64,000 nucleotides of DNA from Planctomycetota bacterium (GTDB lineage Bacteria > Planctomycetota > UBA1135 > JACQFD01): positions 62,001-126,000 of the forward strand of contig JAEUHX010000034.1 in the NCBI GenBank assembly GCA_016792805.1, given 5' to 3'. Shown in pieces: positions 25,575 through 34,400 of the stretch (positions are counted from its first letter, which is position 1; the number at the start of each line of letters is the position of its first letter). The notes under the pieces are model-generated. The model saw only the letters and a list, made by a program, of their open reading frames with translations, was not told where the DNA came from and did not search any database. The position numbers and the translations under genes were made by a program.

Positions 25575-28430
25575 CTATGGCGGCGTCGGCGCGAAGCGAA
25601 GCGCTGGTGTCGCACTGATGCCGAAGGGCGAGGGCGCGCACTGCGCGGACGGCCACACGAACAGCATCTGTGCGAATGCCACTCTTCCGACAAGCGACGC
25701 ATCGAAGGGCAGCGGGATATGTGTGCTCGCGAATCCGTCGGGGCCGGTCGGGGCATCGAGCGGAATCACATAGGAGGAGCCCGGCACATTCACATGCATC
25801 GAGATGCCGAGTGCAAACGGGTCCATCCCGAGGCGCGATTCGAGGTCGGTCACAATACAGGCGCCGAGCGTCCCGGCCGGCGCGCCCGACGCGCGCAGCT
25901 CAAAAGCAGCATTTCCGATGGCCGGGGGCCCGTTCACGCCGATCACCTGCGGGCCGAGGCAGCCGGCAGTGCCGGTGCCGATCGATTCGGTGGAGATGGG
26001 GCGCATTGAGAGCCAAGCGGCGTCGCCTCGGAGGGGCCGGCCGATGCATAGATCGAGCAGGCCGTCTTGATTGACATCGCCTGCGTTGCAGAGCGGCGCC
26101 TCCAAAAGTGCACTCTCCGTGAACGACGTGCTGCTGGCGACGGCGCCCGTGAGCCCCGAGTAGATCTGAACTGTGGCTGTGTGAAGTGCGCTCGACTGGC
26201 CCGACGCGGCGACATCGGGCACGCCGTCGAGGTCGAAGTCTCCGGCCGGCGCGATTCCGCAGCCGAGCCCCTGGTTGCCGGGTGCCGTCCAGTTGCGGAT
26301 CAGTAGCAATGTCCGTCCGGAGAAGACGCGCACCGAGGACGCGCCGCTCGCGGAAAATTGAGGTGTTCCGACCGCGAGATCCGCCGATCCGTCGGCGTCG
26401 AGATCGCCGACTCCCGCAACCGCGGTTCCGAATCCGACGGAGAAGGGCGGCGCCAGGATGCGCCCCAGAATCCCGTGGGAGGCGCCGCTGTAAGTGTCCA
26501 CATATCCGCCTGTCTCGAAAATCGGGAGACCGCCCGTGCCGACGGCATAATCGGTGATTCCGTCGAGATTCACATCGCCGACGCTCGCCACGCGGGCGCC
26601 GAGCTTGCTGCCGGCCGCCGTGTCGACATGGCTCGCCACCTGAACTCCCGTTGCGCCGTCGAATACATCCGCTCGCCCGAAGCCCGAGGAAACAAAGAAT
26701 CCGCGGCTTGGCGCGCCCACCACAATTTCGGGGACTCCGTCGCTATTGTGGTCTCCGCCGCTCGACACCGAATACCCAAACCCGTCCTGAAGCTGCGTGC
26801 TCGTCCAGGACCGCAGCACGGCGCCCGTGGCGCTGGAGCAGACGCTCGCCGTGCCGCTCCCGACTCCTGGCAGCACAATCGCCTGCGGGGCGCCAACAAG
26901 CAGATCGTTGAGTCCATCGCCATCGACGTCGCCCGCGCTCGCCACTGCGGTGCCAAACGCCGCCAGCGGCTGAGCGCCCTGGAACAGGCGCACCGAATCG
27001 GCTGTGCCGCCCGAGTGAATCGAAACGCTGCCGCCGAGGAATGCAATGCCGCCGTCGGACCGCGAGGCGATCGCGATATCCACAATTCCATCTCCAGTGA
27101 CATCGCCGAGCGGAGCCACGGAGGAGCCGAACTCCGGCCTCTTCGGACCAACGCCGAACCGAGGCGCGAGAGTCGCTCCAGAAAACACAAAAACGCCGCC
27201 GCGCTTGGATCGGACTACGGCTGCTAGCTCCGGCTTGCCGTCGAGATCCTGATCACCCACGTCGGCGGCCGAGAGACCGATCTCATCGCTGGCCGACCAG
27301 GCGCCGGGATACGTGGGGAATAGGGTTCCGGTCGAGGTTCCCGAAAGGCCATTCACGACGAGCACGGCCCCTGACCAGGCCGCTGTGGCATCTGCTCGAG
27401 CTGCCACGAGGAGGTCTGCCAGCCCATTGCCCGAGAAGTCGGCGGTGGCCGCGATGTCATGGCCGAACCCCGAGCCGATTTGTGGACCTGCATGGCTTGC
27501 CAGCAGGCTGCCGTTCGCCGAAGAGTAGATACGCACAAATCCAGGGAGATCAGCGGGCACTCCCGCGCCCGCGTTTGGAATCCCCACGGCGATCTCCGGG
27601 AGCCCGTCGCCCGACTGGTCCGGCAGCGCCGCCATCGACCGTCCGTAGGTGCTCGGAAGCCCGATCACCGAATCGCTCCATTCGCGAACGAGACCGAGCG
27701 TCGCCGCCTCGCGGATCTGTATTCTTCCGAATCCGCCGAAGCTCGATGAGACGAGGGCCATCTCGGGAAGCCCGTCACTTGTAATATCCCCCAGAAGGAC
27801 CGCCGCACGGCCGAAGCCCTCGCCCGCTGAGGCGCCGCTCGCGATTTGAAGCACGGCGCCCGTTCGTCCCGACCGAAGTGCGACCCAGCCCGGCTGCGCG
27901 CCGCTCGGCGAGGGATCTGTGATCACATAATCGGCACCGCCGTCTCCGTCGAAGTCGACCCCTGTGGGAATCGCCGCGATGCCGATTGTGGAGCTGTCCG
28001 ACTCTCCGAAGATTTCATACAGATCGGCTCCCGTGGCTCCGTCGTACACGCGATAGCGCGGAGCCTGCGGCGTCGACAGATTCCGCACGGTGAGGCCGAA
28101 GTCGACGACGCCGTCGCCATTGATATCGCCGAGCGCGGCCACCGCGCCCCCGAGGTCCTCGATGAGTGCGCCCGTGTAGCCCCGCAGCGCTTGCGCATCG
28201 GCTCCCGAGCACACCAGCACGCGCGCGGCTTCCCCCACCATTCCGAAGGAGCTCGCTGCGAAATCCGGGATTCCATCACTATTGATATCTCCGAGCGCCC
28301 GCACGAGACGCGGATCAGATAATTGGTTTCCGCTCCACGGCTTCGCCTCGCGAACCACCGACTGCGCCGACGCCGGTGCCCACGCGCACGCGAGCAGAAG
28401 GAGCGTCCATAGATCTGTGCATTTTTTCAT
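25575..28430 (-). CDS. large secreted FG-GAP repeat protein
   Basis: A 951-residue exported protein. The signal peptide is MKKCTDLWTLLLLACAWAP with cleavage after ASA. The body holds more than ten FG-GAP/VCBS-type repeats recognisable by lines such as LGDINGDGVVDFG, VGDQDLDGKPELA and AGDVDGDGLNDLLVGAP, with calcium-binding DxDxDG loops; such repeats build integrin-alpha-like beta-propellers. The last 130 residues (from SIGTGTAGCLGP to the end) form a separate beta-rich domain that is also found in the protein at 48191. Proteins of this type are cell-surface or secreted and of unknown role. No neighbour explains its job. Confidence 0.88.
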   Translation of the reverse strand: MKKCTDLWTLLLLACAWAPASAQSVVREAKPWSGNQLSDPRLVRALGDINSDGIPDFAASSFGMVGEAARVLVCSGADAQALRGYTGALIEDLGGAVAALGDINGDGVVDFGLTVRNLSTPQAPRYRVYDGATGADLYEIFGESDSSTIGIAAIPTGVDFDGDGGADYVITDPSPSGAQPGWVALRSGRTGAVLQIASGASAGEGFGRAAVLLGDITSDGLPEMALVSSSFGGFGRIQIREAATLGLVREWSDSVIGLPSTYGRSMAALPDQSGDGLPEIAVGIPNAGAGVPADLPGFVRIYSSANGSLLASHAGPQIGSGFGHDIAATADFSGNGLADLLVAARADATAAWSGAVLVVNGLSGTSTGTLFPTYPGAWSASDEIGLSAADVGDQDLDGKPELAAVVRSKRGGVFVFSGATLAPRFGVGPKRPEFGSSVAPLGDVTGDGIVDIAIASRSDGGIAFLGGSVSIHSGGTADSVRLFQGAQPLAAFGTAVASAGDVDGDGLNDLLVGAPQAIVLPGVGSGTASVCSSATGAVLRSWTSTQLQDGFGYSVSSGGDHNSDGVPEIVVGAPSRGFFVSSGFGRADVFDGATGVQVASHVDTAAGSKLGARVASVGDVNLDGITDYAVGTGGLPIFETGGYVDTYSGASHGILGRILAPPFSVGFGTAVAGVGDLDADGSADLAVGTPQFSASGASSVRVFSGRTLLLIRNWTAPGNQGLGCGIAPAGDFDLDGVPDVAASGQSSALHTATVQIYSGLTGAVASSTSFTESALLEAPLCNAGDVNQDGLLDLCIGRPLRGDAAWLSMRPISTESIGTGTAGCLGPQVIGVNGPPAIGNAAFELRASGAPAGTLGACIVTDLESRLGMDPFALGISMHVNVPGSSYVIPLDAPTGPDGFASTHIPLPFDASLVGRVAFAQMLFVWPSAQCAPSPFGISATPALRFAPTPP

Positions 28431-28575
28431 TCTTCACCGATGCACGCCATCCATCGGCCTGCCGTTGCTCTCGCTGGAGAGCTCGAGCCGCCGCTCGGTT
28501 CGTTCTCGGGGAGGAAAAAAAGGCTACGCGCAGAGTCGAGATGCCGCGATCCCTGAAGTGATCTCGGCGCCGCCG

Positions 28576-28842
28576 CTATGGACGGTTGCTTCGTTCGTCG
28601 CGGTTCCGGCGCCAATCGACGACGAGCCACCCCGTCACCACCCCGGCGCCCAGGAAGAGAAGTCCGCCCGCTGCCGCGAGCGCCACTCCTGCAATGCGCC
28701 AGCCGTCGCTGGCCCCAGGCTCCCGCGCGCCGGCCCAGATCAGCAGCCCGGCACCGCAAAGGGCGATCCCGGCGAGCGTCGCCACGCCACCCACGGCCAC
28801 GGCGAGCAGCCGTCGCATCGCGTCGGACGGATGGTGGGCCAT
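28576..28842 (-). CDS. small two-helix membrane protein
   Basis: An 88-residue protein with two predicted membrane helices (about 12-37 and 47-75), each Gly/Ala/Leu-rich, and a charged tail DWRRNRDERSNRP. It lies 7 bases after the preceding gene on the same strand, so it is probably its operon partner. No family recognised. Its hydrophobic pattern and close spacing are the main arguments that it is real. Confidence 0.6.
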   Translation of the reverse strand: MAHHPSDAMRRLLAVAVGGVATLAGIALCGAGLLIWAGAREPGASDGWRIAGVALAAAGGLLFLGAGVVTGWLVVDWRRNRDERSNRP

Positions 28843-28848
28843 GGCTGC

Positions 28849-30210
28849 TCAGCGAAGGATCCGGATCTCCATCCGCTCGATCTCAATTTTCGCACCGACG
28901 CGGACCTGGAGCCCTACGCCGCCTTCGATCGTCGCCGTCGTCGCCTCGATCGGCGCCGGGAGCGCCTCATCAGTGTTCGGATTCGTCGGCGTGATTTGAA
29001 TATGAATCTTCTTGCCGTAGACGCGCTGCACGAGATCGTAGGTCTCGCCCTCCTTCGGATAGTAACCATCGGGGTCGCGCTTCTCGGTCGCCGGCACGTC
29101 CTCAAAATCATACGTATGCCGTGCGTAACCGGAGCCCTGGCGCGCCACGAGCGTGAAGCCGCGCGTCAGCAGCTTCACACGCATGCGAAGCTCATAATGA
29201 CGAATCGGAAATTTTGAACTCGGCGCCCAGAAGGCGATTCCAGCGCGCTCATCTTTGAACTCATTGCGGTCGGGCTTCACGCCCTCCACCACGAGCTTCA
29301 TCCCATTCCACGAGAGCTTGGCCGTCGGTGATGCTTGCCAATGGGGCTTCTCCTCGCCTTTTTGTGTCTCGAACTCCCTCGCATCGAGGAGATTGCGCGG
29401 CTGAAGCGACGAGAACCCGAGCGGCGACTCGGCCCAACGCTCCGCGATCGCATTCGTCTTGATCGCGATCTCGTCGCGGATCTCCTTGGTCTCCGGGAAT
29501 TTTTGTGCAACCGCCGACTCCGCAAGGATCTCATCGGCCTTCTCATAGGCCGCCATCAGCGCGGAGTGATCGTTATATTTCTCCGTCGCGAGCTTGTCGG
29601 CTTTCTGTAGCCTCTGCCGCGCTGCCGCAATGGCACTCTTCCCGCGCGCCGTGAAGATCTCGCGCTTCACGTCCTCGGCCCGCGTGTCGTCCATGTCCAT
29701 CAAGAGCTTCTCCAGCCCTTCTGCGGCCGCCATCACCTGATCGACGTAGTCGGGGTTGGATGCATTCGCGCGCACAAAATTGAGCTTCTCATCCAGCCGC
29801 TTGCGATAGTCGGCCTGGATCTTCTGCTCCTTCAGCGAGACGAGAATCTCCTCCGCGCGGAACTTCTCGGCTTCCATGAGCTGTCCTTTGCGCTGCTCGA
29901 TATAGATGCGCACGGAGTCGATCTCGGCGTCGCTCGAGTGAGCCTGACGGTAGCGGAGCATCTCCTCCAGCAGGGCCCGCGATCTGAGAGGCTTCTCGGC
30001 CTCGAGGCGCTCTTCTTCGGCTTTGAGGTGCCGGGCGTATAGAAATCCGCCGACGGCGCCGCCGAGGACGATCACGCCGACGATGAACGCCACGATCACG
30101 AGCGCGTTCGACGCTTTGTCGTTCGCGTGCGGGTCGTAGTGCTTTCCGTGGCGCGTGTGGCTGCGCTGGGCAGCTTGGGTGAGGCTTCGAACGCGGAGAC
30201 GATTCGGCAT
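28849..30210 (-). CDS. membrane protein with coiled coil and beta-sandwich domain
   Basis: Starting at ATG 30210 (the frame continues upstream without coding character), the 453-residue protein has a short cytoplasmic tail, a membrane helix (ALVIVAFIVGVIVLGGAVGG, about residues 34-56), a long Glu/Lys/Arg-rich helical region typical of coiled coils (residues 60-260), and a C-terminal domain of about 190 residues with FTLVARQGSGYARHTYDF and GGVGLQVRVGAKIEI. The latter resembles the concanavalin-like fold of DUF1080/3-keto-disaccharide hydrolase-type domains. No catalytic residues can be assigned. It may be a structural or carbohydrate-binding envelope protein. Confidence 0.75.
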   Translation of the reverse strand: MPNRLRVRSLTQAAQRSHTRHGKHYDPHANDKASNALVIVAFIVGVIVLGGAVGGFLYARHLKAEEERLEAEKPLRSRALLEEMLRYRQAHSSDAEIDSVRIYIEQRKGQLMEAEKFRAEEILVSLKEQKIQADYRKRLDEKLNFVRANASNPDYVDQVMAAAEGLEKLLMDMDDTRAEDVKREIFTARGKSAIAAARQRLQKADKLATEKYNDHSALMAAYEKADEILAESAVAQKFPETKEIRDEIAIKTNAIAERWAESPLGFSSLQPRNLLDAREFETQKGEEKPHWQASPTAKLSWNGMKLVVEGVKPDRNEFKDERAGIAFWAPSSKFPIRHYELRMRVKLLTRGFTLVARQGSGYARHTYDFEDVPATEKRDPDGYYPKEGETYDLVQRVYGKKIHIQITPTNPNTDEALPAPIEATTATIEGGVGLQVRVGAKIEIERMEIRILR

Positions 30211-30313
30211 GGCAGAAGCTCGGCGAAGGCCGCGGGCATGGTACCGGCACAGGGAGCCGCCGCCTTTCGACGCGTTGTCGACATCCCGGTTCTCAACCGC
30301 TACGAAGCTCCCC

Positions 30314-30844
30314 GTGCAGCCACCTATCACGGACCTCGAGGCGCGCGTCCTCGCGATCACGCGCCCCAAGCCTCAGCTCCTGACGCTCTACGTCCTCTAC
30401 TCGCTGGCGGCGGTGGTTCTCTTCCCCGTCGTCTTCATCCCACTCTACTTCCGCTACCACACCCTCAAGTTTCGCTTCGACGCCGAGGGCGTGGGCGTCT
30501 CCTACGGCATCCTGTTCCGGCGCGAGACCTACCTCACCTATGCGCGCATTCAGGACATCCACCTGACCCGCAATCTCCTCGAGCGCTGGCTCGGGATCGG
30601 CACCGTCGAGATCCAGACCGCCTCCAGCAGCATGGGGGCCGAGGTTTCGATCCCGGGGACCGACGAATTCGAGGCGATCCGCGACTTCCTCTATGGGCGG
30701 ATGCGAGGCGGCCGCGACCACAAGGCGGCGCAGGCGGCGGCAGCGCCGGCCGCGGCCGACGCGGAACTCGCTGGCGCGCTCCTCGATGCCGCCGCCGCCA
30801 TGCGCGAGACCGCGTCGGCGATCCGCGAGCGGAGGACCCTGTGA
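30314..30844 (+). CDS. membrane protein with bacterial PH domain (YdbS-like)
   Basis: About 176 residues from the GTG at 30314, the start that precedes the conserved LEARVLAITRPKPQLLTLYV; an ATG at 30209 exists but adds an Arg-rich unconserved segment that overlaps the divergent gene's start. One or two membrane helices (LYVLYSLAAVVLFPVVFIPL) are followed by a bPH_2 domain (ETYLTYARIQDIHLTRNLL, GTVEIQTAS). Ends with an Ala-rich helix. It overlaps the next PH-domain gene by the sequence GTGA. Pairs of such proteins (like YdbS/YdbT) are common; their function is unknown. Confidence 0.75.
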   Translation: MQPPITDLEARVLAITRPKPQLLTLYVLYSLAAVVLFPVVFIPLYFRYHTLKFRFDAEGVGVSYGILFRRETYLTYARIQDIHLTRNLLERWLGIGTVEIQTASSSMGAEVSIPGTDEFEAIRDFLYGRMRGGRDHKAAQAAAAPAAADAELAGALLDAAAAMRETASAIRERRTL

Positions 30845-31587
30845 GCGTCGCCACGCTGCCGCCGCCGAGTTTCATCGTGCGGGCACTTGAGCCGATGCTG
30901 AAGCTGCCTTCGGCGCCCGTCGAGCCGCCCCAAGGGGCGCGCCATCCGCGCGTGTTCCGTGCTTCGGTTCAGTACCTCAAATATCGTTACTTAAAGCTCG
31001 GCGCCGTGATTCTGCTGGAGCTCTACGGCGCGGCCGGGCTCGTGACCGGTGCCTTTGCGATCCATGCAATGCTCGGCGTCGCCGCGGTCGTGGCGGTGCT
31101 GTTTCTGACCATCGGGATCATCCTTTTCTTCTACGCGGCGATCCGCCTCGACTACGACTTGCATCAGTATGTGGTTACAGATCGCGCTCTTCGCGTGAGG
31201 TCGGGTGCGATCTCCGTTCAAGAGGTGACCATCACATATGCGAACGTCCAGGACGTGGAGGTGCGGCAGGGGCCGCTCCAGCGGTTCTTCGGCATCTCCG
31301 ACCTCGTGGTGCGCACGGCCGGCGGCTCCGTGGTGAAGAAGGGCGAAGCCGGCGGGTCGGGCGGCCACGCAGGGTCGCTGCGAGGGATCGACAATCCGCA
31401 GGAGGTGCGCTCCCTCGTCCTCGACTGCTTGCGCGCTTACCGCGACAGCGGCCTTGGCGACCCCGACGACCCCGGCCATGGGGCGCCCGGCGCGGCAGCC
31501 AGGGAGCCCAAGGACCTCGCGGCTGCGACGCGAGAGCTTCGGGCTGCCTCCGCAGAGCTGCGCGCGGCCCTTCAGGGCACCCGCTGA
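30841..31587 (+). CDS. second bacterial PH-domain membrane protein
   Basis: A 248-residue protein starting at a GTG whose bases overlap the stop of the previous gene. Two membrane helices (about residues 55-105, LLELYGAAGLVTGAFAI and AVLFLTIGIILFFYAAI) precede a bPH_2 domain: DYDLHQYVVTDRALRVRSG, ITYANVQDVEVRQGPLQRFF and GISDLVVRTAGG. The C-terminal 60 residues are Ala/Arg/Glu-rich and probably a helix. It is clearly a paralogue of the gene before it; the two may form one membrane complex. Confidence 0.8.
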   Translation: MSVATLPPPSFIVRALEPMLKLPSAPVEPPQGARHPRVFRASVQYLKYRYLKLGAVILLELYGAAGLVTGAFAIHAMLGVAAVVAVLFLTIGIILFFYAAIRLDYDLHQYVVTDRALRVRSGAISVQEVTITYANVQDVEVRQGPLQRFFGISDLVVRTAGGSVVKKGEAGGSGGHAGSLRGIDNPQEVRSLVLDCLRAYRDSGLGDPDDPGHGAPGAAAREPKDLAAATRELRAASAELRAALQGTR

Positions 31588-31626
31588 CCCGAGGCGCGCA
31601 GATTCTCCGTGGCTGAAAGCAGGCGA

Positions 31627-31650
31627 TTGTCTAGACTTCGGTCTGGACAA
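31627..31650 (+). promoter_or_regulatory. inverted repeat with TTCG loop upstream of the B12-type regulator
   Basis: TTGTCTAGAC and GTCTGGACAA pair over 10 bases with one mismatch (a G-U pair in RNA) around a TTCG loop, ending 6 bases before the GTG start of the CarH-like gene. As DNA it could be a dimer-type operator for autoregulation. As RNA it would form a very stable UUCG-capped hairpin at the ribosome binding site, or end the upstream PH-domain transcript, although no T-run follows. Confidence 0.55.
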
Positions 31651-31655
31651 ACCCC

Positions 31656-32612
31656 GTGAATCCGACCCCGCGAAGGACATCAGCGCCCGAGCCCCAGATC
31701 CCTCGACCCGAGGAGGACCGTCTTCGGCCGATCGGCGCAGTTTCCGCGGAGACGGGAATCGACGTCGCGACCCTCCGCGTATGGGAACGGCGATACGGCT
31801 ATCCGGTGCCGATTCGGAAGCCGTCTGGCCATCGCGTCTTCACGGAGGAGCAGGTGACTCGGCTGCACCTGATCGCCCAGGCACTCAAGCGCGGCTACCG
31901 GCCGGGGCAGGCGGTGCGGGCGTCGCTCGAAACGCTGAAGGGGCTCCTTGAGCCGGCCCCAGGCGCTCCGGTCGCGGCGACTGTGGCGACCGACTTTGCC
32001 GAGCTGGACCGCGCGGTCGAGGCACTCGATCCGGTGGGATTCCGACAGGAACTCGGCGTCCGGCTCGTGGCTTTCGGCCCCAGGCGATTCGTCCGAGAGC
32101 TCGTCGCTCCCTATGCGACTCACCTCGGTGAGCGCTGGTCGCGCGGCGAGATCGGCATCTATCAGGAGCACTTCGCGAGCCAGCATCTGCTGACGGCGCT
32201 GCGCGCGCTGCTCGCGCAGCGACCGGAGCCGGCGGAGGCACCGCGCGTTCTCCTCACGACGCTCCCTGGGGAGCAGCACACGCTCGGCATCCAGATGGTC
32301 GCCGTCCTGGCATCGATCTCGGGGTGTGCTCCGATGGTGCTCGGGCCCGAAACTCCGGTGGCGGATATCGCCGCTGCCGCCAAGAAGGCGGGCGCGGCCG
32401 CCGTCGGGCTCACCGTTACTTTACAAAACGCCACTCCCGGGACGACCCAGCGGCTCACGACGCTCCGTTCTCTGCTCCCGCCGACCATGGCGCTCTGGGT
32501 GGGCGGGTCGGGAGCCCTCCGCCTGCGCAGACTCGGCGCTGGCGTGCACCGCATCCGAAGCCTTGACGAGGTTGAGGACCTGCTCGGAGGCCTTGCTAGG
32601 CCGAAGAAGTGA
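31656..32612 (+). CDS. MerR-family regulator with B12-binding domain (CarH/LitR-like photoreceptor)
   Basis: 318 residues. Residues 22-75 are a MerR winged helix (IGAVSAETGIDVATLRVWER, RRYGYPVPIRKPSGHRVF). Residues 110-190 form the helical cap with Trp161 and Glu171-His172 (W-x9-EH), and residues 195-310 a Rossmann-like cobalamin domain with the cobalt-ligand His208 in PGEQHTLG. These residues and their spacing match CarH, which binds adenosylcobalamin, represses DNA in the dark as a tetramer and lets go when light breaks the Co-C bond. Carotenoid genes, the usual targets, are not in the window. GTG start; an inverted repeat lies directly upstream. Confidence 0.88.
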   Translation: MNPTPRRTSAPEPQIPRPEEDRLRPIGAVSAETGIDVATLRVWERRYGYPVPIRKPSGHRVFTEEQVTRLHLIAQALKRGYRPGQAVRASLETLKGLLEPAPGAPVAATVATDFAELDRAVEALDPVGFRQELGVRLVAFGPRRFVRELVAPYATHLGERWSRGEIGIYQEHFASQHLLTALRALLAQRPEPAEAPRVLLTTLPGEQHTLGIQMVAVLASISGCAPMVLGPETPVADIAAAAKKAGAAAVGLTVTLQNATPGTTQRLTTLRSLLPPTMALWVGGSGALRLRRLGAGVHRIRSLDEVEDLLGGLARPKK

Positions 32613-32616
32613 TCTC

Positions 32617-32651
32617 AAAAAAACTGCGGCGGGACTTGCATCCCGCCGCAG
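32617..32651 (-). terminator. intrinsic terminator for the anti-sigma-like gene
   Basis: On the minus strand an 11-base perfect GC-rich stem (CTGCGGCGGGA / TCCCGCCGCAG, six-base loop) is followed by seven T residues. It lies 34 bases after the stop of the gene at 32685. This is a textbook Rho-independent terminator. In the plus direction the hairpin has no T-run, but may still slow the converging CarH-like transcript. Confidence 0.9.
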
Positions 32652-32684
32652 ACACTCTGAGGCTTCTGCGCCGCTGCGATGGTC

Positions 32685-34400
32685 TTACTTGAGGAAGGGG
32701 ACGAAGACTGCCGGGAACTTCGTGAGCGTCGCCGTCTGTTTCGGGTCCAACAATCCCGTCCCGAGGATCTCGCGCATCATCTCAAGCTGAAGTGTTGCCG
32801 CGATTTGTGCACGTTCGGTGGGGAACGCCCGTGCGTAGTCGAGCGGTCCGGCCTGCGTGTTCCACTGACTGTCGGGGAATTGTTGTGTCCACTTGGAGAC
32901 AATCGCCTCGATCTTGCCGCGCTGATCGGCCGACATGCTGAGCTGCGAATCGAGGCTGCTCACGATCGACGAGGAGACCTGCGCGCGATCGGCTCCCATG
33001 ACCGGCTTCACGAATTGATTCCATGCGATCCCCGGCCCCATGAGATCGAATCCGATGCGCCCTTGGGTGGCCGAGGGAGAGAGGAGCGAGCGCTGGTCCG
33101 CCGAGAGGGCTCCGAACGCGTCGCGATGGAATCGGGCCTTCAGGGCGAGCTCCTCGAGGATGATCTGTAACCTCGGGGTGCCCTCCGCATAATTTGCAAC
33201 ACGAAGAGCGTCTTCATGGCTGTAACGTTTGGCGAGCTCGCCGATCTGTGCCATCTGCTCGGCGCTGAGCGGCGTGCCCGACTGCTCGAAGATGGCGGCC
33301 ATGAGGTTGCTCGTCACCAAAGGATGCGTGAAGCATCCGTTCGGGCCTTCGCCGGGCATCCCGCCCTTCACCATCTTCTCGGCCTCCTTCACCAGGAAGC
33401 CGTTGGCGGCCTGGAGTTCGCCCAACAATCCGAGGGGCGGCTCCTCGCCATTGGCGATCGCTTCGGCGAGCTTCTTCATGAGGTCGATCATCTGTGAACT
33501 CTTCTCACCCATGACCGACCAGTCGATCGACGCGAGCGTCTTCTCGAGTTCGGGCACCGAGAACTGGAGCTTCGAGGACGGGCGCGAAGCCGGAGCGGGC
33601 GCCGCCTGCGCCGCCGCGGCCAAATCGGGCTCGGAGGTGCGCTGCGCGCCCGGCGGGGCGCTGACGGGGCGCGCCTCAAGCTCACGAATCCGCGCCTTCG
33701 CCTGCTCGAGCTGCTCGCGGAGAGCGGCGCTGCCCGCGGAGGCGGAATCGGCGCTCGACAGAACCTGCGTCTCACCGGCGCGAACTTTCACCGAGCTGCT
33801 GTCGCTCGAATACCAAGTAAGTCCGCCTGCGAGAACGCCCACCGTGACGGAGCCGAGCACTGCGCCGGCCCCGAAATCTTTCCATTGCATTGTAAGAACC
33901 TCGATCTCGGACGCTTCTTCCAGGCGAAGCAGGCCGAGATCTCCGAGAAGTAAGGATGCGCTCTCGGACGGCGCCGACTGCAGGCGATCGCCGCTCGAGA
34001 GCAAGAATCGGAAGGGAGTGACGGCCGTGTGCTGTGTCCACGCTCCGTTGTGGCGATGGCGCACGCCGCCGGGCTGGAGCACGACGGGCGCGGCCATTTG
34101 CGGAGAGTTGCTTCGCGTGAGGGCGACGATGGAAATCCACAGAAGCGCGGCCGCAGCGACGCCGACGAAGGCGCCTTGGGCGAACGGCGTGGGCCTGCGC
34201 CGCGCGGCTGCGGCTGCGGCGGGCGCCGCCGGAGCCGGGCCGCCGGAGGTGCCCTCGAGCGCGCGGACCACGCGGAGGGCGAGGTCGGGAGCTGTAGACT
34301 TTCCGAGAGCGTCCTCGAGAGATGTATCAAAAAGCCGCTCTTCCCATGCCTCCTCGGAGGCGGCGGAGCGGAAGCCGCGGGGCTCGTCCGGCGGAATCAT
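32685..34400 (-). CDS. putative membrane anti-sigma/FecR-like protein with novel C-terminus
   Basis: A 571-residue protein that starts in an ATGA overlap with the ECF sigma gene. Residues 1-70: charged cytoplasmic region; 74-93: membrane helix (AFVGVAAAALLWISIVAL); about 100-165: a FecR-like beta segment (FRFLLSSGDRLQSAPSESAS, LLRLEEASEIEVL); then a coiled coil (LREQLEQAKARIRELEA), a Pro/Ala linker, and a 280-residue helical C-terminal domain rich in Asp/Glu/Gln with no match I can name (MSADQRGKIEAIVSKW recalls heavy-metal-sensor helices of the CpxP/Spy type). The position strongly suggests control of the sigma factor by an envelope signal. Confidence 0.72.
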   Translation of the reverse strand: MIPPDEPRGFRSAASEEAWEERLFDTSLEDALGKSTAPDLALRVVRALEGTSGGPAPAAPAAAAAARRRPTPFAQGAFVGVAAAALLWISIVALTRSNSPQMAAPVVLQPGGVRHRHNGAWTQHTAVTPFRFLLSSGDRLQSAPSESASLLLGDLGLLRLEEASEIEVLTMQWKDFGAGAVLGSVTVGVLAGGLTWYSSDSSSVKVRAGETQVLSSADSASAGSAALREQLEQAKARIRELEARPVSAPPGAQRTSEPDLAAAAQAAPAPASRPSSKLQFSVPELEKTLASIDWSVMGEKSSQMIDLMKKLAEAIANGEEPPLGLLGELQAANGFLVKEAEKMVKGGMPGEGPNGCFTHPLVTSNLMAAIFEQSGTPLSAEQMAQIGELAKRYSHEDALRVANYAEGTPRLQIILEELALKARFHRDAFGALSADQRSLLSPSATQGRIGFDLMGPGIAWNQFVKPVMGADRAQVSSSIVSSLDSQLSMSADQRGKIEAIVSKWTQQFPDSQWNTQAGPLDYARAFPTERAQIAATLQLEMMREILGTGLLDPKQTATLTKFPAVFVPFLK

